In this document: in pieces, positions 25,076 through 34,599 of the stretch
How the letters are laid out: each line of letters opens with the position of its first letter
Position numbering within the stretch: the first letter of the stretch is position 1
Assembly: GCF_018138715.1 (NCBI RefSeq)
Contig: NZ_JAGSHX010000006.1
Location: 6,944,001 to 7,008,000, forward strand
DNA from: Streptomyces asiaticus
GTDB taxonomy: Bacteria; Actinomycetota; Actinomycetes; Streptomycetales; Streptomycetaceae
Direction of reading: 5' to 3'
Length of the DNA: 64,000 nucleotides
Position numbers and translations under genes: made by a program
The notes under the pieces: model-generated
What the model was told of the DNA's origin: nothing
The model's input: the letters and a program-made list of their open reading frames with translations, nothing else
Database searches by the model: none

Positions 25076-26191
25076 TTAGGCGGCCGCGTCCGCTATCGCC
25101 TTCGTCAAGGCGATGATGAAGCGATCCGTCGTGGCGCGGTCGCGGACGGCGAGCCGGAGCCACTCCGGGCCGAGGCCCGGGAACGTGTCACCGCGGCGGA
25201 CCGCGAAGCCCAGCTCCCGCAGCCGGGTGCGGATCGCCGCCGCGCCCTCCACACGGATCAGCAGAAACGGCCCCGCCGCCGGGCCGCACACCCGCACCTC
25301 GGCCGACTCCGCCAACTCGGCCAGCCGGTCGGCGAGATGGGCCCGGTCGGCGGCCGTACGGTCGGCGGCGCGGGCCGCCTCGGCGAGGGCGGACGGGGTG
25401 CAGCACGCCTCGGCCGCCGCCAGGGCCGGGCTGGACACCGGCCACAGCGGCTGGACCCGCTCCAGCGCCGTGATGGTGTCCGGCTCCGCCAGTACATAGC
25501 CGATCCGCAGCCCCGCCAGGCCCCAGGTCTTGGTGAGGCTGCGCAGCACCACGAGCCCCGGCACATCGGTGCGGGCCGCCAGCGACTCCGACTCACCCGG
25601 GACGGCGTCCATGAACGCCTCGTCCACCACCAGCGTCCGCCCCGGCCGGGCGAGCCCGGCCACGGCATCGGCCGGGTGCAGCACGGATGTGGGGTTGGTG
25701 GGGTTGCCGATCACCACCAGATCGGCGTCCTCCGGCACGGCCGCCGCGGCCAGCCGGAAGCCGTCCCGCTCGTCGAGGACCACGCGCTCCACCGGGTGCC
25801 CCGCGTCCCGCAGCGCCGCCTCCGGCTCGGTGAACTGCGGATGCACCACCACCGGCCGCCGGGCCGGTATGGCACGGGCGAGCAGGACGAACGCCTCCGC
25901 GGCGCCCGCCGTCAGCAGCACCCGGCCGACCGGAAGCCCATGGCGCGCGGCGACCGCCTCCCGCGCCACCCGCCCGTCCGGATACGCGGCCAGTCCGTCG
26001 AGGGACGCGGCGATATGGGCCTTGAGCCAATCCGGAGGCGTACCGGCCCGGACATTGACCGCGAGGTCCGTCAGGGCGGAGTCGGCACCCCGCACCTCCG
26101 CGTCCCCGTGATGCCGCAGATCGAACCCGGCGGACCCGCCATCGGCGGCGGCCCCTGCCGCGGGCAGGTCCGCCGACGGCTCAGCGGACAT
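25076..26191 (-). CDS. cobC: PLP-dependent aminotransferase-fold protein CobC (Rv2231c family)
   Basis: 371 aa from ATG 26191, overlapping the CbiX-like gene end by 11 bp. Class I/II aminotransferase fold: LAVNVRAGTPP and LAAYPDGRVAREAVAARHG near the start, VIGNPTNPTSVLHP (Asn binding PLP), VVDEAFMDAVPGE, the PLP lysine in LRSLTKTWGLAGLRIGY, and LRLAVRDRATTDRFI. CobC/CobD proteins supply aminopropanol phosphate by decarboxylating threonine phosphate for the lower cobalamin loop. The short form and operon position support that role. It is the last gene of the cob operon. Confidence 0.85.
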   Translation of the reverse strand: MSAEPSADLPAAGAAADGGSAGFDLRHHGDAEVRGADSALTDLAVNVRAGTPPDWLKAHIAASLDGLAAYPDGRVAREAVAARHGLPVGRVLLTAGAAEAFVLLARAIPARRPVVVHPQFTEPEAALRDAGHPVERVVLDERDGFRLAAAAVPEDADLVVIGNPTNPTSVLHPADAVAGLARPGRTLVVDEAFMDAVPGESESLAARTDVPGLVVLRSLTKTWGLAGLRIGYVLAEPDTITALERVQPLWPVSSPALAAAEACCTPSALAEAARAADRTAADRAHLADRLAELAESAEVRVCGPAAGPFLLIRVEGAAAIRTRLRELGFAVRRGDTFPGLGPEWLRLAVRDRATTDRFIIALTKAIADAAA

Positions 26192-27017
26192 CGGCGTGGG
26201 CATCCGGATGCGCGAAGGCATGGGCCTCATCGCTGAATCCGGCGCGCTCGCTGGTGTCGGCCACCTCCTCATAGCGATCCATGACCAGGTCGGCCAACTC
26301 CCACGCCGGGCCGATGACATCGGCCGGGACCACCTCGACCTCGGGGTGGGCGAGCCCCCAGCCCTCCGCCTGCTGCCGCACCCGCTCCAGGGCGTCACCC
26401 TCGAACAGGAAGTACGGCAGCACCACGACACGCCGCGCCCCCAGCTTGGCGCAGCGGTCCAGGCCGGAGGCCACGTCCGGGGCGGCGAGCGAGGCGAAGG
26501 CGACCTCGACGCCCGCGAAGCCACGGCCCTCCCACAGCAGCCGGGCCGCGCGGTGCACCTCGGCGTTGGCCTCGGGGAGCGGCGAACCGTCGCCCACCAG
26601 CAGCACGGTCGTCTCCGCGCGGTCCGAGGGCAGCCGGGGCCGATTGCCCAGCGCCTCGTCGAGCCGCCGCTCCAGCAGGCTCAGCAGTGTGCGGTGCGGG
26701 CCGAGCGGCCGGGCGGAGGCGAACGAGGCGTCGGCGTGCCGCTCCGCCTCCTGGGCCAGCGCGGCGGCGATGTCGTCTCTCGGGGGAGCCGCGGGGATCA
26801 GCGTCATCGGGACGACCGCGAAGCGGGTCACCCCTTCCCCGACGAGCCGGGTGACCGCGTCGGACAGCGGATGGCTGCCCGGTCCGGTGAGGCCACCCGC
26901 CACGGGCAGGTCCGGGTGGCGTGCGGCCAACTCCCTGACGAATGCCTGGAAGGCGGCGGCATGCCTTTCGTCTCGCGTGCCGATACCTGCGATGAGCAGG
27001 GCGGGCGGGGTCGTCAC
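26181..27017 (-). CDS. CbiX-like sirohydrochlorin chelatase with degenerate active site
   Basis: 278 aa two-lobed class II chelatase fold. GTG start at 27017 with AAGGAGA upstream; it overlaps the CobE gene stop (GTGA). Active CbiX proteins carry HG(T/S)R and a second His in a GHxxxD loop. Here the first is GIGTRDE (Ile12 in place of His) and the second region reads IPAAPPRDDI (residues 74-83) without His. The second lobe has VGDGSPLPEANAEVHRAARLLWEGRG and VVVLPYFLFEGDAL. The fold is intact but expected metal-inserting residues are absent from the first lobe, so it may be inactive or repurposed. Judged from memory of the family. Confidence 0.75.
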   Translation of the reverse strand: MTTPPALLIAGIGTRDERHAAAFQAFVRELAARHPDLPVAGGLTGPGSHPLSDAVTRLVGEGVTRFAVVPMTLIPAAPPRDDIAAALAQEAERHADASFASARPLGPHRTLLSLLERRLDEALGNRPRLPSDRAETTVLLVGDGSPLPEANAEVHRAARLLWEGRGFAGVEVAFASLAAPDVASGLDRCAKLGARRVVVLPYFLFEGDALERVRQQAEGWGLAHPEVEVVPADVIGPAWELADLVMDRYEEVADTSERAGFSDEAHAFAHPDAHADVR

Positions 27018-27580
27018 GAGGTCTCCTTGGTGCAGGTGGTGCGGGTGTCACGGTCGGCGGGGGGCGGGCTGCTCCGCCCCGAGACGTTACTGAGCTGCGT
27101 CGGGGCGGTCGACGGCAGGTCTTCGCTGCCCGGCCTGCCCGGATTTGACTGCCGCCGGGCGACGGCGCAGGTGGCCTTCCCGGGGCGGCCGGGTGGCGTG
27201 GACTTCCGCTTGGCGACGAGCAGTTGGCCCCCCGGGCCTGCCGCCAGCAGCGCGGCCGCCTCGGCGACCCCGGCCGTGCCCACGGCGATGAGCGGCGCCG
27301 CGGACGGGTTCGGCACCTCCACCGCGGCCAGGGCCTCGGCCGGGTATCCGCACAGCGGCACCCCCAGCCGTTCGGCCGCCGTCAGCAGCCCGGCCTCCCC
27401 GGCCTTGGCCTCGACGGTGGCCAACTCGGCGACACCGCACGGGGAAAGGCCCGCCTCCGTCAGGGTGGCCTCGACCAGCCCGAGCACCTCGTCGGCGGGT
27501 ACCCCCCGGCCGGCCCCGACCCCGACGACAAGCGGTGCCGCGGGCGGGGGAGACGCCGTGCCCCGGCCGATGACCTCCAC
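27014..27580 (-). CDS. cobE: Cobalamin biosynthesis protein CobE (CbiG C-terminal domain)
   Basis: 188 aa. LVVGVGAGRGVPADEVLGLVEATLTEAGL, VEAKAGEAGLLTAAERLGVPL, TAGVAEAAALLAAG and VAKRKSTPPGRPGKATCAVAR are the consecutive blocks of the CobE/CbiG-C fold, which helps open the corrin ring around the C20 position. About 45 residues after CAVAR are low in order (Ser/Pro/Thr-rich) and beyond the family's usual length. GTG start at 27580; its stop overlaps the next gene by 4 bp. Confidence 0.82.
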   Translation of the reverse strand: MEVIGRGTASPPPAAPLVVGVGAGRGVPADEVLGLVEATLTEAGLSPCGVAELATVEAKAGEAGLLTAAERLGVPLCGYPAEALAAVEVPNPSAAPLIAVGTAGVAEAAALLAAGPGGQLLVAKRKSTPPGRPGKATCAVARRQSNPGRPGSEDLPSTAPTQLSNVSGRSSPPPADRDTRTTCTKETS

Positions 27581-27599
27581 GTCAGCTCACCGCCCCGGC

Positions 27600-29084
27600 T
27601 CAACCGGCGGGGGACGCACATCTGTCGACGAACCGCGCCGCCGCCCCTGGGACCGAGGCCCAGTGCACATGCAGATAGGAGGCATGCACATCTCCCTGTG
27701 CGAACCCTTCGGTACGACGCTCCGGGTGGACGAGCCCCCAGGCGGGCTCCGGCCCCGCTCCGGGCACGATGGTCGTGCGGTGGAACTCATGGCCGCGCAC
27801 CCGTGTCCCCGCGGCGGCGAGTGAGGTGTCGGAGACGGCCACGGCCTCACGGTAGCCCAGCGTCAGACGTTCCGACATCCGTGCCTTCGCGGCCAGCACC
27901 CCGCACATCGGCTCCCCGTCCAGCGAATGCGCCAGATACAGCAGTCCGGCACATTCGGCGGCGATGGGCGCGCCGGAGGCGGCGAGCCCGGCGACGGCGG
28001 TGCGCAGCGGCTCGTTCGCGGACAGCTCGGGGGCGTAGACCTCCGGGAAGCCGCCGCCGATCACCAGACCGGCGGTGCCCTCCGGGAGGCGCTCGTCCCG
28101 CAGTGGGTCGAAGGGGACGACCCGCGCCCCGGCCGCCGTGAGCAACTCGGCGTGCTCCGCGTACGAGAAGGTGAACGCGGCCCCGCCCGCCACGGCGACC
28201 ACCGGCCGCGCCGCCCGGTCGCCCCGGCCCCCGGCACCGTCGCCCCGGCCCTCGGCACCGGGGACGGCGGCCATCGCCCGGTGTATCTCCTCCTCCGGAT
28301 CCCAGGGCCGCCCGGACAGCGGCGGTGCGCTGCGCGCCAGCGCCAGCAGCCCGTCGAGATCGCAGCCCTCCCGCACCCGCGCCGCCAGCGCGGCCGCCGA
28401 ATCGACCGCCTCCGCATGGCGCTCGGCCACCGGCACCAGACCCAGATGGCGGCTCGGGGCCCGCACCGCCCGCGTCCGGCGCAGCGCGCCGAACACCGGC
28501 ACCCCGCACCCCTCCAGCGCCTCGCGCAGCATCGCCTCGTGACGGTCCGAAGCGACCTTGTTCAGGATCACCCCCGCCACTCGCACCTCGGGGTCCCAGG
28601 AGGCGAAGCCATGCACGAGCGCGGCCACCGACCGCGACTGCGACGACGCGTCCACCACCAGCACCACCGGTGCCCGCAGCAGCTTGGCCACATGCGCCGT
28701 CGAGGCCAGCTCGCCCTGTCCGGCCGCCCCGTCGAACAGGCCCATCACCCCCTCGACCAGCGCCAGATCGCAGCCCGCCGCCCCATGCAGGAACAGCGGT
28801 GCGATCCGGTCCGGACCGCATAGATAGGCGTCCAGATTCCGGCCCGGGCGCGCGACTCCGGTCCGCGACCGGCCGGCTCCCGAGGCGCCCGAAGAACCGA
28901 CCGAGGAACCGGCCGAGGAGATGGCCAGCGCGTGATAGCCAGGGTCGATGTAGTCCGGGCCGACCTTGTGCGGGGACACATCCAGACCGCGCTCCGCGAA
29001 GGCGGCCATCAGCCCCGCCGTGACCGTCGTCTTCCCGCTGCCGGAGGCGGGCGCCGCGATCACCAGGCGCGGGACACTCACCAC
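27600..29084 (-). CDS. cobB: Cobyrinate a,c-diamide synthase
   Basis: 494 aa amidating synthase (CobB/CbiA). The N-terminal P-loop APASGSGKTTVTAGL and KVGPDYIDPGYH form the ATP/dethiobiotin-synthetase-like domain; ALVEGVMGLFDG follows. The C-terminal glutaminase domain has the nucleophile in IAAECAGLLYLAHSL and RGHEFHRT. A Ser/Gly-rich insert (SSAGSSVGSSGASGAGRS) after residue 56 is extra. Tandem GTG codons at 29084 and 29081 are possible starts; the latter overlaps the cobO stop as GTGA. It uses glutamine and ATP to amidate side chains a and c. Confidence 0.94.
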   Translation of the reverse strand: MVSVPRLVIAAPASGSGKTTVTAGLMAAFAERGLDVSPHKVGPDYIDPGYHALAISSAGSSVGSSGASGAGRSRTGVARPGRNLDAYLCGPDRIAPLFLHGAAGCDLALVEGVMGLFDGAAGQGELASTAHVAKLLRAPVVLVVDASSQSRSVAALVHGFASWDPEVRVAGVILNKVASDRHEAMLREALEGCGVPVFGALRRTRAVRAPSRHLGLVPVAERHAEAVDSAAALAARVREGCDLDGLLALARSAPPLSGRPWDPEEEIHRAMAAVPGAEGRGDGAGGRGDRAARPVVAVAGGAAFTFSYAEHAELLTAAGARVVPFDPLRDERLPEGTAGLVIGGGFPEVYAPELSANEPLRTAVAGLAASGAPIAAECAGLLYLAHSLDGEPMCGVLAAKARMSERLTLGYREAVAVSDTSLAAAGTRVRGHEFHRTTIVPGAGPEPAWGLVHPERRTEGFAQGDVHASYLHVHWASVPGAAARFVDRCASPAG

Positions 29085-29674
29085 TCGATGCCTCGCTGGC
29101 CCTTCTGACCGGCGTCCATCGGATGCTTGACCTTGGACATGTCGGTGACCAGGTCGGCGAAGTCCAGCAGCTGCGCCGGTGCGTTACGCCCCGTGATGAC
29201 CACGTGCTGTGTCCCGGGACGGTCCCGCAGCACCGCCACCACCTCGTCGGGGTCCACCCAGCCCCAGTGCATCGGATACGCGAACTCGTCCAGCACATAG
29301 AGCCGGTATGTCTCCGCCGCGAGATCGCGCTTGACCTGCTCCCAGCCCTCGCGTGCGGCCTCCTCGCTGGAAGCCATGTCGCGCTGGACCCACGACCAGC
29401 CCTCGCCCATCTTGTGCCATGCGACGGTCCCCCCTTCGCCCGAGTCGCCGAGGACGCGCAGCGCGCGCTCCTCGCCGACCCGCCATTTCGCGGACTTTAC
29501 AAATTGGAATACACCGACCGGCCAGTTTTGGTTCCACGCCCGCAGCGCCAGCCCGAACGCCGCGGTCGACTTGCCCTTGCCCTGACCGGTGTGGACGAGC
29601 ACCAGCGGACGGTTGCGGCGCTGGCGGGTGGTCAGCCCGTCGTCCGGCACGACGGTCGGTTGTCCTTGCGGCAT
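29078..29674 (-). CDS. cobO: Cob(I)yrinic acid a,c-diamide adenosyltransferase
   Basis: 198 aa CobA/CobO-type corrinoid adenosyltransferase. P-loop VHTGQGKGKSTAAFGLALRAW, VGVFQFVKSAKW, the helical EGWSWVQRDMASSEEAAREGW segment, and VLDEFAYPMHWGWV. It attaches the 5'-deoxyadenosyl group to Co(I). The ATG at 29674 shares one base with the chelatase gene stop (TGATG) and the 3' end overlaps cobB, so translation is coupled on both sides. Confidence 0.95.
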   Translation of the reverse strand: MPQGQPTVVPDDGLTTRQRRNRPLVLVHTGQGKGKSTAAFGLALRAWNQNWPVGVFQFVKSAKWRVGEERALRVLGDSGEGGTVAWHKMGEGWSWVQRDMASSEEAAREGWEQVKRDLAAETYRLYVLDEFAYPMHWGWVDPDEVVAVLRDRPGTQHVVITGRNAPAQLLDFADLVTDMSKVKHPMDAGQKGQRGIEW

Positions 29675-31812
29675 CAGGCGGCCCTCCGAGGGTTCGAAAC
29701 GGTTCGTACATCGCGCACCAGCGCGGTCACGCTGTCCGCGCGCAGCTCGTCGAGTGTCACCGGCGTGCCCCGCAGTTCGCGCGCGAGCGCGCCCGCGAGC
29801 CCCAGCCGCACCGGTCCCGACTCGCAGTCCACGACCACCGAGGCGACCCCGTCGCCCGCGAGCATCCGCGCCGCGCGCCCGGCCCGCTCGACCGGCGTGG
29901 GACCGCCGGACCGCCGCGCCTCCGTGGCCCGCCCGTCGGTCACCACGACCAGCAGCGGACGGCGTGCCGGATCCCGCAGCCGCTCCACCCGCAGTACCTC
30001 CCGGGCCTTCAACAGCCCGGCCGCCAGCGGCGTACGGCCGCCCGTCGGCAGCCGCTCCAGCCGTGCGGCGGCCGTGTCGACCGACGAGGTGGGCGGCAGC
30101 GCCAGCACGGCGTCCGCGCCCCGGAAGGTGATCAGCCCGACCTTGTCCCGCCGCTGGTAGGCGTCGAGCAGCAGCGACAGCACCGCGCCCTTGATCGCGC
30201 TCATCCGCTTCCGCGCGGCCATCGAGCCCGACGCGTCCACCACGAACAGCACGAGATTGCCCTCCCGGCCCTCGCGCACCGCCTCGCGCAGATCGTCCCG
30301 GCGCACCAGCAGCCCGGGACCGCGCCGTCCACGCGCCAGCTGATGCGGGGCGGCCGCCCGGACGGTCGCCGACAGATGCAGCGCGGACAGCGTCCCCCGC
30401 GGGCGGCGCGCCCCGGTGGTGCGGCCGTGCGCGCTGCGGGCGCGCGAGCGACGGCCTGTCGCGCCCTCGCCCAGGCCGGGGACGTCGAGCCGCCGGGTCC
30501 GGAACGGTTCGGCGGCGCCCACGGCCGCCCGTTCACCGCCGGCCCCGCCCACACCGTCGTCCGCTTCGCCCGGCCCGCTGTCGCGGTCGGCCGGGGCGGA
30601 GTCGGGCTCGCGGTCGGCCGTCTCGTGCTCGCCCGTGCGCTGGTCGGGGACGGACGGCTCGGGTTCGGCGGGCGGCGACTGCTCCCCCGGCCCGTCACCC
30701 GCGCCCTCCTGCGGTCCGCCCTCGGGGCCGCCCGGGTCGTCCGGCCCGGAGCCGCCCGGCCCGTCCTCGGGGCCCGGGTCCGGATCCGGCTCCGGGTCGT
30801 CCTCCTCGAACCGCCCCAGGATCTCGTCCAGTTTGTCCTCGTCGAGCCCCGGCGCGTCGAACGGCGCCCGCCGCCTGCGGTGGGGGAGCGACAACAGCGC
30901 GGCCCCCCGTACGTCCTCGGTCCGGACGTCGGTGCGCCCCGCCCAGGCGGCCAGCGCGGTCGCCGTACGGGCCGTCACGATGTCCGCGCGCATCCCGTCC
31001 ACCTCGAACCCGGCGCACACCGCCGCGATCTGCCGCAGCGCGCGGTCGCCGAGAGCCACCCGCGGCAGCAGGGAGCGCGCCGCCGCGATGCGCTCCCGCA
31101 GGGCCTCCTCGTCCGCCGCCCAGCGCGCCGCGAACCCCTCGGGGTCCTCGTCGTACGCCAGCCGCCGCCGCACCACCTCGACCCGCTCCTCGGTGTCGCG
31201 GGACGCCGCGACCTCCACCGTGAGGCCGAAGCGGTCCAGCAACTGCGGCCGCAGCTCGCCCTCTTCGGGGTTCATGGTGCCCACCAGGAGGAAGCGCGCC
31301 GCGTGCCGTACGGACACCCCCTCGCGCTCCACGTAGGAGGCGCCCATGGCGGCCGCGTCGAGCAGCAGGTCGATCAGATGGTCGTGCAGCAGGTTGACCT
31401 CGTCGACGTAGAGCACCCCGCGGTGGGCGTCCGCGAGCAGTCCGGGCTCGAACGCCTTCACACCGTCCGACAGCGCCCGCTCGATGTCCAGCGCGCCCAC
31501 CAGCCGGTCCTCGGAGGCGCCCACGGGCAGTTCGACCATCCGCGCGGGGCGCGCCTCGCCCGTGCCCGGCTCATGGGGCCCGTCCGGGCAGGACGGGTCG
31601 GGCGCGGCCGGATCGCAGGAGAACCGGCACCCGGCCACCACGTCCACCTCGGGCAGCAGCGAGGCGATCGCCCTTACGGCGGTGCTCTTGGCCGTGCCCT
31701 TCTCGCCGCGTACCAGGACGCCGCCCACGGCGGGGGAGACGGCGTTGAGGAGCAGGGCGAGCCGCAGGCCGTCCATGCCGACGATCGCGCTGAAGGGGTA
31801 GGTGGTGGTCAC
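29674..31812 (-). CDS. Putative cobaltochelatase, AAA+ and von Willebrand A domains (ChlD/BchD-like)
   Basis: 712 aa from GTG 31812 (AGGAGG site). N-terminal AAA+ ATPase: GEKGTAKSTAVR Walker A, VLYVDEVNLLHDHL Walker B, GTMNPEEGELRPQLLDRFGL sensor. A long acidic Pro/Gly/Glu linker (about 345-470) leads to a C-terminal VWA domain with an intact MIDAS motif DASGS in LFVVDASGSMAARKRM. This fused I+D architecture energises a CobN-type large subunit for cobalt insertion. No cobN lies in the window, so the catalytic subunit must be elsewhere. Confidence 0.9.
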   Translation of the reverse strand: MTTTYPFSAIVGMDGLRLALLLNAVSPAVGGVLVRGEKGTAKSTAVRAIASLLPEVDVVAGCRFSCDPAAPDPSCPDGPHEPGTGEARPARMVELPVGASEDRLVGALDIERALSDGVKAFEPGLLADAHRGVLYVDEVNLLHDHLIDLLLDAAAMGASYVEREGVSVRHAARFLLVGTMNPEEGELRPQLLDRFGLTVEVAASRDTEERVEVVRRRLAYDEDPEGFAARWAADEEALRERIAAARSLLPRVALGDRALRQIAAVCAGFEVDGMRADIVTARTATALAAWAGRTDVRTEDVRGAALLSLPHRRRRAPFDAPGLDEDKLDEILGRFEEDDPEPDPDPGPEDGPGGSGPDDPGGPEGGPQEGAGDGPGEQSPPAEPEPSVPDQRTGEHETADREPDSAPADRDSGPGEADDGVGGAGGERAAVGAAEPFRTRRLDVPGLGEGATGRRSRARSAHGRTTGARRPRGTLSALHLSATVRAAAPHQLARGRRGPGLLVRRDDLREAVREGREGNLVLFVVDASGSMAARKRMSAIKGAVLSLLLDAYQRRDKVGLITFRGADAVLALPPTSSVDTAAARLERLPTGGRTPLAAGLLKAREVLRVERLRDPARRPLLVVVTDGRATEARRSGGPTPVERAGRAARMLAGDGVASVVVDCESGPVRLGLAGALARELRGTPVTLDELRADSVTALVRDVRTVSNPRRAA

Positions 31813-31870
31813 GCGGTGATACCTCCTGGGGTGCGTGGGCACAGCGGTCCGGTGTGGGGGTGGGGGCTCG

Positions 31871-33475
31871 TCATGGCGTCCCCCCTGGGACCCCCGGAGG
31901 GACGAACGGCAGCCCCTCAGGGACGCCCTCCTCGATGAGCCGCAGCAGCGCGTCCGTGTCGGCGTGCTCCTCGATCAGGTCGCCGAGGCGGTCGAGCTGC
32001 TCCTCGCGCAGCTCGCCGAAGCGGGTGTCCGGCGCGGGGACGAACGCCCGGCCCGCCGCGGCGGCCACCCGCCGCAGAAACGCCCGCCGGAAGCCGTCGC
32101 TCTCCAGCGAGCCGTGCCAGTGCGTGCCCCACACCGAGCCCACCCGGCAGCCGTCCAGGAAGGGCTCCTCGGCTCCGTCCAGCAGCTCGGCGACCCCGTG
32201 GTGGATCTCGTAGCCCTCCACCCGCTCGCCGAGCGCCTCGCCCACCGGCCGGGCCAGAGTCTTCTCGGCCGCGAACCGCACCCGCACCGGCAGCAGTCCG
32301 AGCCCGGCGACCGTCCCGGCCTTCGACTCGACCTCGTCCTCGATGCGCTCCCCGAGCGCCTGGAAGCCGCCGCAGACGCCCAGTACCGGACGGCCCTCGG
32401 CGGCCCGCCGGGCGATCGCGTCGGCCAGCCCGCGCTCACGCAGCCACTCCAGCGCCCTTACGGTGCCCCTGGTACCCGGCAGCACCACCAGGTCGGCGTC
32501 GGCCAGCTCCTCGGGCCGGTCCACGAACCGCACGATCACGCCCGGCTCTGCCGCCAGCGCGTCCACGTCCGTGAAGTTGGACATCAGCGGTACGGCGGCC
32601 ACCGCGATCCGCAGGACGTCCGCGCCGTAAGGGGGCGCCACGACGCTCTCCCGCACCGCGCCGCGCAGCGACACCCGCAGCCCGTCCTCCTCGTCGATGC
32701 CCAGCCCGTGGGCGAACGGGAGCACCCCGACGGTCGGGCGCCCGGTGAGGTCGCGCAGCATCTCGAGGCCGGGCTCCAGAAGGCTCACATCGCCGCGGAA
32801 CTTGTTCACCAGGTAGGCGGCCACATGCCGTTGGTCGGCGGCCGACAGCAGCGCGGTCGTGCCGAAGAAGGACGCGAAGACACCACCGCGGTCGATGTCC
32901 CCGACCACCACGACCGGAAGCCCTGCGGCGCGCGCAAGACCCATGTTGACGATGTCGGTGCGGCGCAGATTGATCTCGGCGGGGCTGCCCGCGCCCTCGC
33001 AGATCACCGCGTCATGGGTGCGCCGCAGCTCCTCCAGGCACTCCGTGACGGTCCCCAGCAGCGCCTCCCGCCCCGTGGAGACCCTCTCGCCGGGCGAGGG
33101 GGCCCCGGGCCCGCCGAAGTACCCGCGCGCGCTCAGCTCGCCCACCGGCTTGCCCAGCAGCACCACTTGACTGCTGCGGTCACTGCCCGGCTTCAGCAGG
33201 ACCGGGTTCATCAGCGCACTGGGCTCGACGCGCGCGGCGGCCGCCTGCATGGCCTGCGCCCGCCCGATCTCCGCCCCCTCCCGGGTGACGAAGGAGTTGA
33301 GCGACATGTTCTGCGCCTTGAAGGGCGCCACGCTGACGCCCTTACGGGCGAGCCACCGGCAGATCCCGGCCGTCACCACGCTCTTGCCCGCGTCGGAGGT
33401 CGTGCCCGCGACGAGCAGCCCCCCGCCGCGTGCCCCGGAACCCTCCGTGCCGTCCTTAGCGCGTATCCCGCTCAT
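31871..33475 (-). CDS. cobQ: Cobyric acid synthase
   Basis: 534 aa amidotransferase (CobQ/CbiP) that amidates side chains b, d, e and g of adenosyl-cobyrinate diamide. N-terminal [27 protein letters not shown]-loop and [26 protein letters not shown] in the middle; glutaminase domain with nucleophile in [12 protein letters not shown] and [12 protein letters not shown] 33475 overlaps the cobD stop by 4 bp. In S. coelicolor I recall cobN following this gene; here the chelatase gene begins 58 bp downstream instead. Confidence 0.96.
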   Translation of the reverse strand: MSGIRAKDGTEGSGARGGGLLVAGTTSDAGKSVVTAGICRWLARKGVSVAPFKAQNMSLNSFVTREGAEIGRAQAMQAAAARVEPSALMNPVLLKPGSDRSSQVVLLGKPVGELSARGYFGGPGAPSPGERVSTGREALLGTVTECLEELRRTHDAVICEGAGSPAEINLRRTDIVNMGLARAAGLPVVVVGDIDRGGVFASFFGTTALLSAADQRHVAAYLVNKFRGDVSLLEPGLEMLRDLTGRPTVGVLPFAHGLGIDEEDGLRVSLRGAVRESVVAPPYGADVLRIAVAAVPLMSNFTDVDALAAEPGVIVRFVDRPEELADADLVVLPGTRGTVRALEWLRERGLADAIARRAAEGRPVLGVCGGFQALGERIEDEVESKAGTVAGLGLLPVRVRFAAEKTLARPVGEALGERVEGYEIHHGVAELLDGAEEPFLDGCRVGSVWGTHWHGSLESDGFRRAFLRRVAAAAGRAFVPAPDTRFGELREEQLDRLGDLIEEHADTDALLRLIEEGVPEGLPFVPPGVPGGTP

Positions 33476-34455
33476 CCGCCGCCCCTTCCCAAGGCCCGGG
33501 GCCGTCCCGTCAACGCCCTCAGGACCGGCCGGGCCGCCATGGACACTCCGAGCGCCAGCACGCCGACGCGCCGCGACAGCCGTATCGCCCGCTCGATGTC
33601 GGCCGACTCCACCGGCCGCCCGCCGGAGTTGAGCACCGGTCGGTGCTCGACCCGGCCGCCGTACGCGAGGGTGCCGCCCAGCCGGACGGCGAGCGCGCCC
33701 GCGAAGGACGCCTCCACGGGGCCCGCGTTGGGGCTCGGATGGCGTCCGCCGTCGCGCCGCCAGGCGCGCCACGCACCGCGCGGATCGGGGCCCGCGAGCG
33801 TCGCCAGGGCCGCCGTAAGGCGCGCACCGGGCCAGCCGGCCACATCGTCCAGCCGGGCCGCCGCCCAGCCGAACCGCCGGTAGCGCGGCGACTTGTGGCC
33901 CACCATGGCGTCCAGGGTGTTGACGGCACGGAATCCTATGAGCCCCGGCACACCGCCCACGGCGCCCCACACCAGCGCGCCCACGACGGCGTCGGAGGTG
34001 TTCTCGGCCACCGATTCGACCACCGCGCGGGCGATCTGCGGCCCGTCCAGCGCCTGCGGATCGCGGCCGCACAGATGCGGCAGCCGCTCCCGGGCGACCT
34101 CGAGGTCCCCGGCGGCCAGCGCCCCGCCGACGGCCCGTGCCTCACGGCCCAGGCTCGTGCCGCCCAGCACGGCCCAGGTGGCGGCGGCGGTCAGCGCGAC
34201 CTCCGCGCCACGGCGGCTGCCAAGGCCCCGTACGGCGCGGGTCAGCAGCGCGGCACCGGCGGCCGCGCCGCCCGCGCACAACGCGGTGTGCAGGGCCCCG
34301 TAGCCCCGGTGGTCGCGCCACAGCCGGCGCTCGGCGGCCGCGGCGGCGCGCCCGAACGCGGCCACCGGATGGCCGCGGCGCGGATCACCCGTGGCGAGGT
34401 CGCCGAGGAAGCCGAGGGCCGCGCCACACGCGAACGAGGCGTGGTCGGCAGGCAT
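33472..34455 (-). CDS. cobD: Adenosylcobinamide-phosphate synthase
   Basis: 327 aa membrane protein (CobD/CbiB) joining aminopropanol (phosphate) to cobyric acid. [78 protein letters not shown] and [17 protein letters not shown] are the family blocks, separated by hydrophobic helices. ATG 34455 lacks a strong ribosome site and lies one codon after the in-frame TGA of a 35-residue leader ORF, suggesting restart coupling. It is the first structural gene of the operon, downstream of the B12 riboswitch. Confidence 0.95.
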   Translation of the reverse strand: MPADHASFACGAALGFLGDLATGDPRRGHPVAAFGRAAAAAERRLWRDHRGYGALHTALCAGGAAAGAALLTRAVRGLGSRRGAEVALTAAATWAVLGGTSLGREARAVGGALAAGDLEVARERLPHLCGRDPQALDGPQIARAVVESVAENTSDAVVGALVWGAVGGVPGLIGFRAVNTLDAMVGHKSPRYRRFGWAAARLDDVAGWPGARLTAALATLAGPDPRGAWRAWRRDGGRHPSPNAGPVEASFAGALAVRLGGTLAYGGRVEHRPVLNSGGRPVESADIERAIRLSRRVGVLALGVSMAARPVLRALTGRPRALGRGGG

Positions 34456-34458
34456 CCG

Positions 34459-34566
34459 TCAGGCCGCCGTCACGCCTCGGCGCGGCGATACGGAACCAGA
34501 CGGGCCGGATGGGCCGGAAGAGCCGAAGCGGACAGGGAGGGCTGGCGGCGTGGCGATGCCGGGCAT
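34459..34566 (-). CDS. Possible leader ORF between B12 riboswitch and cobD
   Basis: ATG 34566 opens a 35-codon Pro/Ser/Gly-rich frame (MPGIATPPALPVRFGSS...) ending TGA at 34461-34459, then CGG and the cobD ATG in the same frame. GAGGACA upstream is a weak ribosome site. It may couple cobD translation to the riboswitch state or be fortuitous; there is no homology evidence. Confidence 0.35.
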   Translation of the reverse strand: MPGIATPPALPVRFGSSGPSGPSGSVSPRRGVTAA

Positions 34567-34599
34567 GGCGGTATGTCCTCACTCAGGGTCCGCGCCCTG

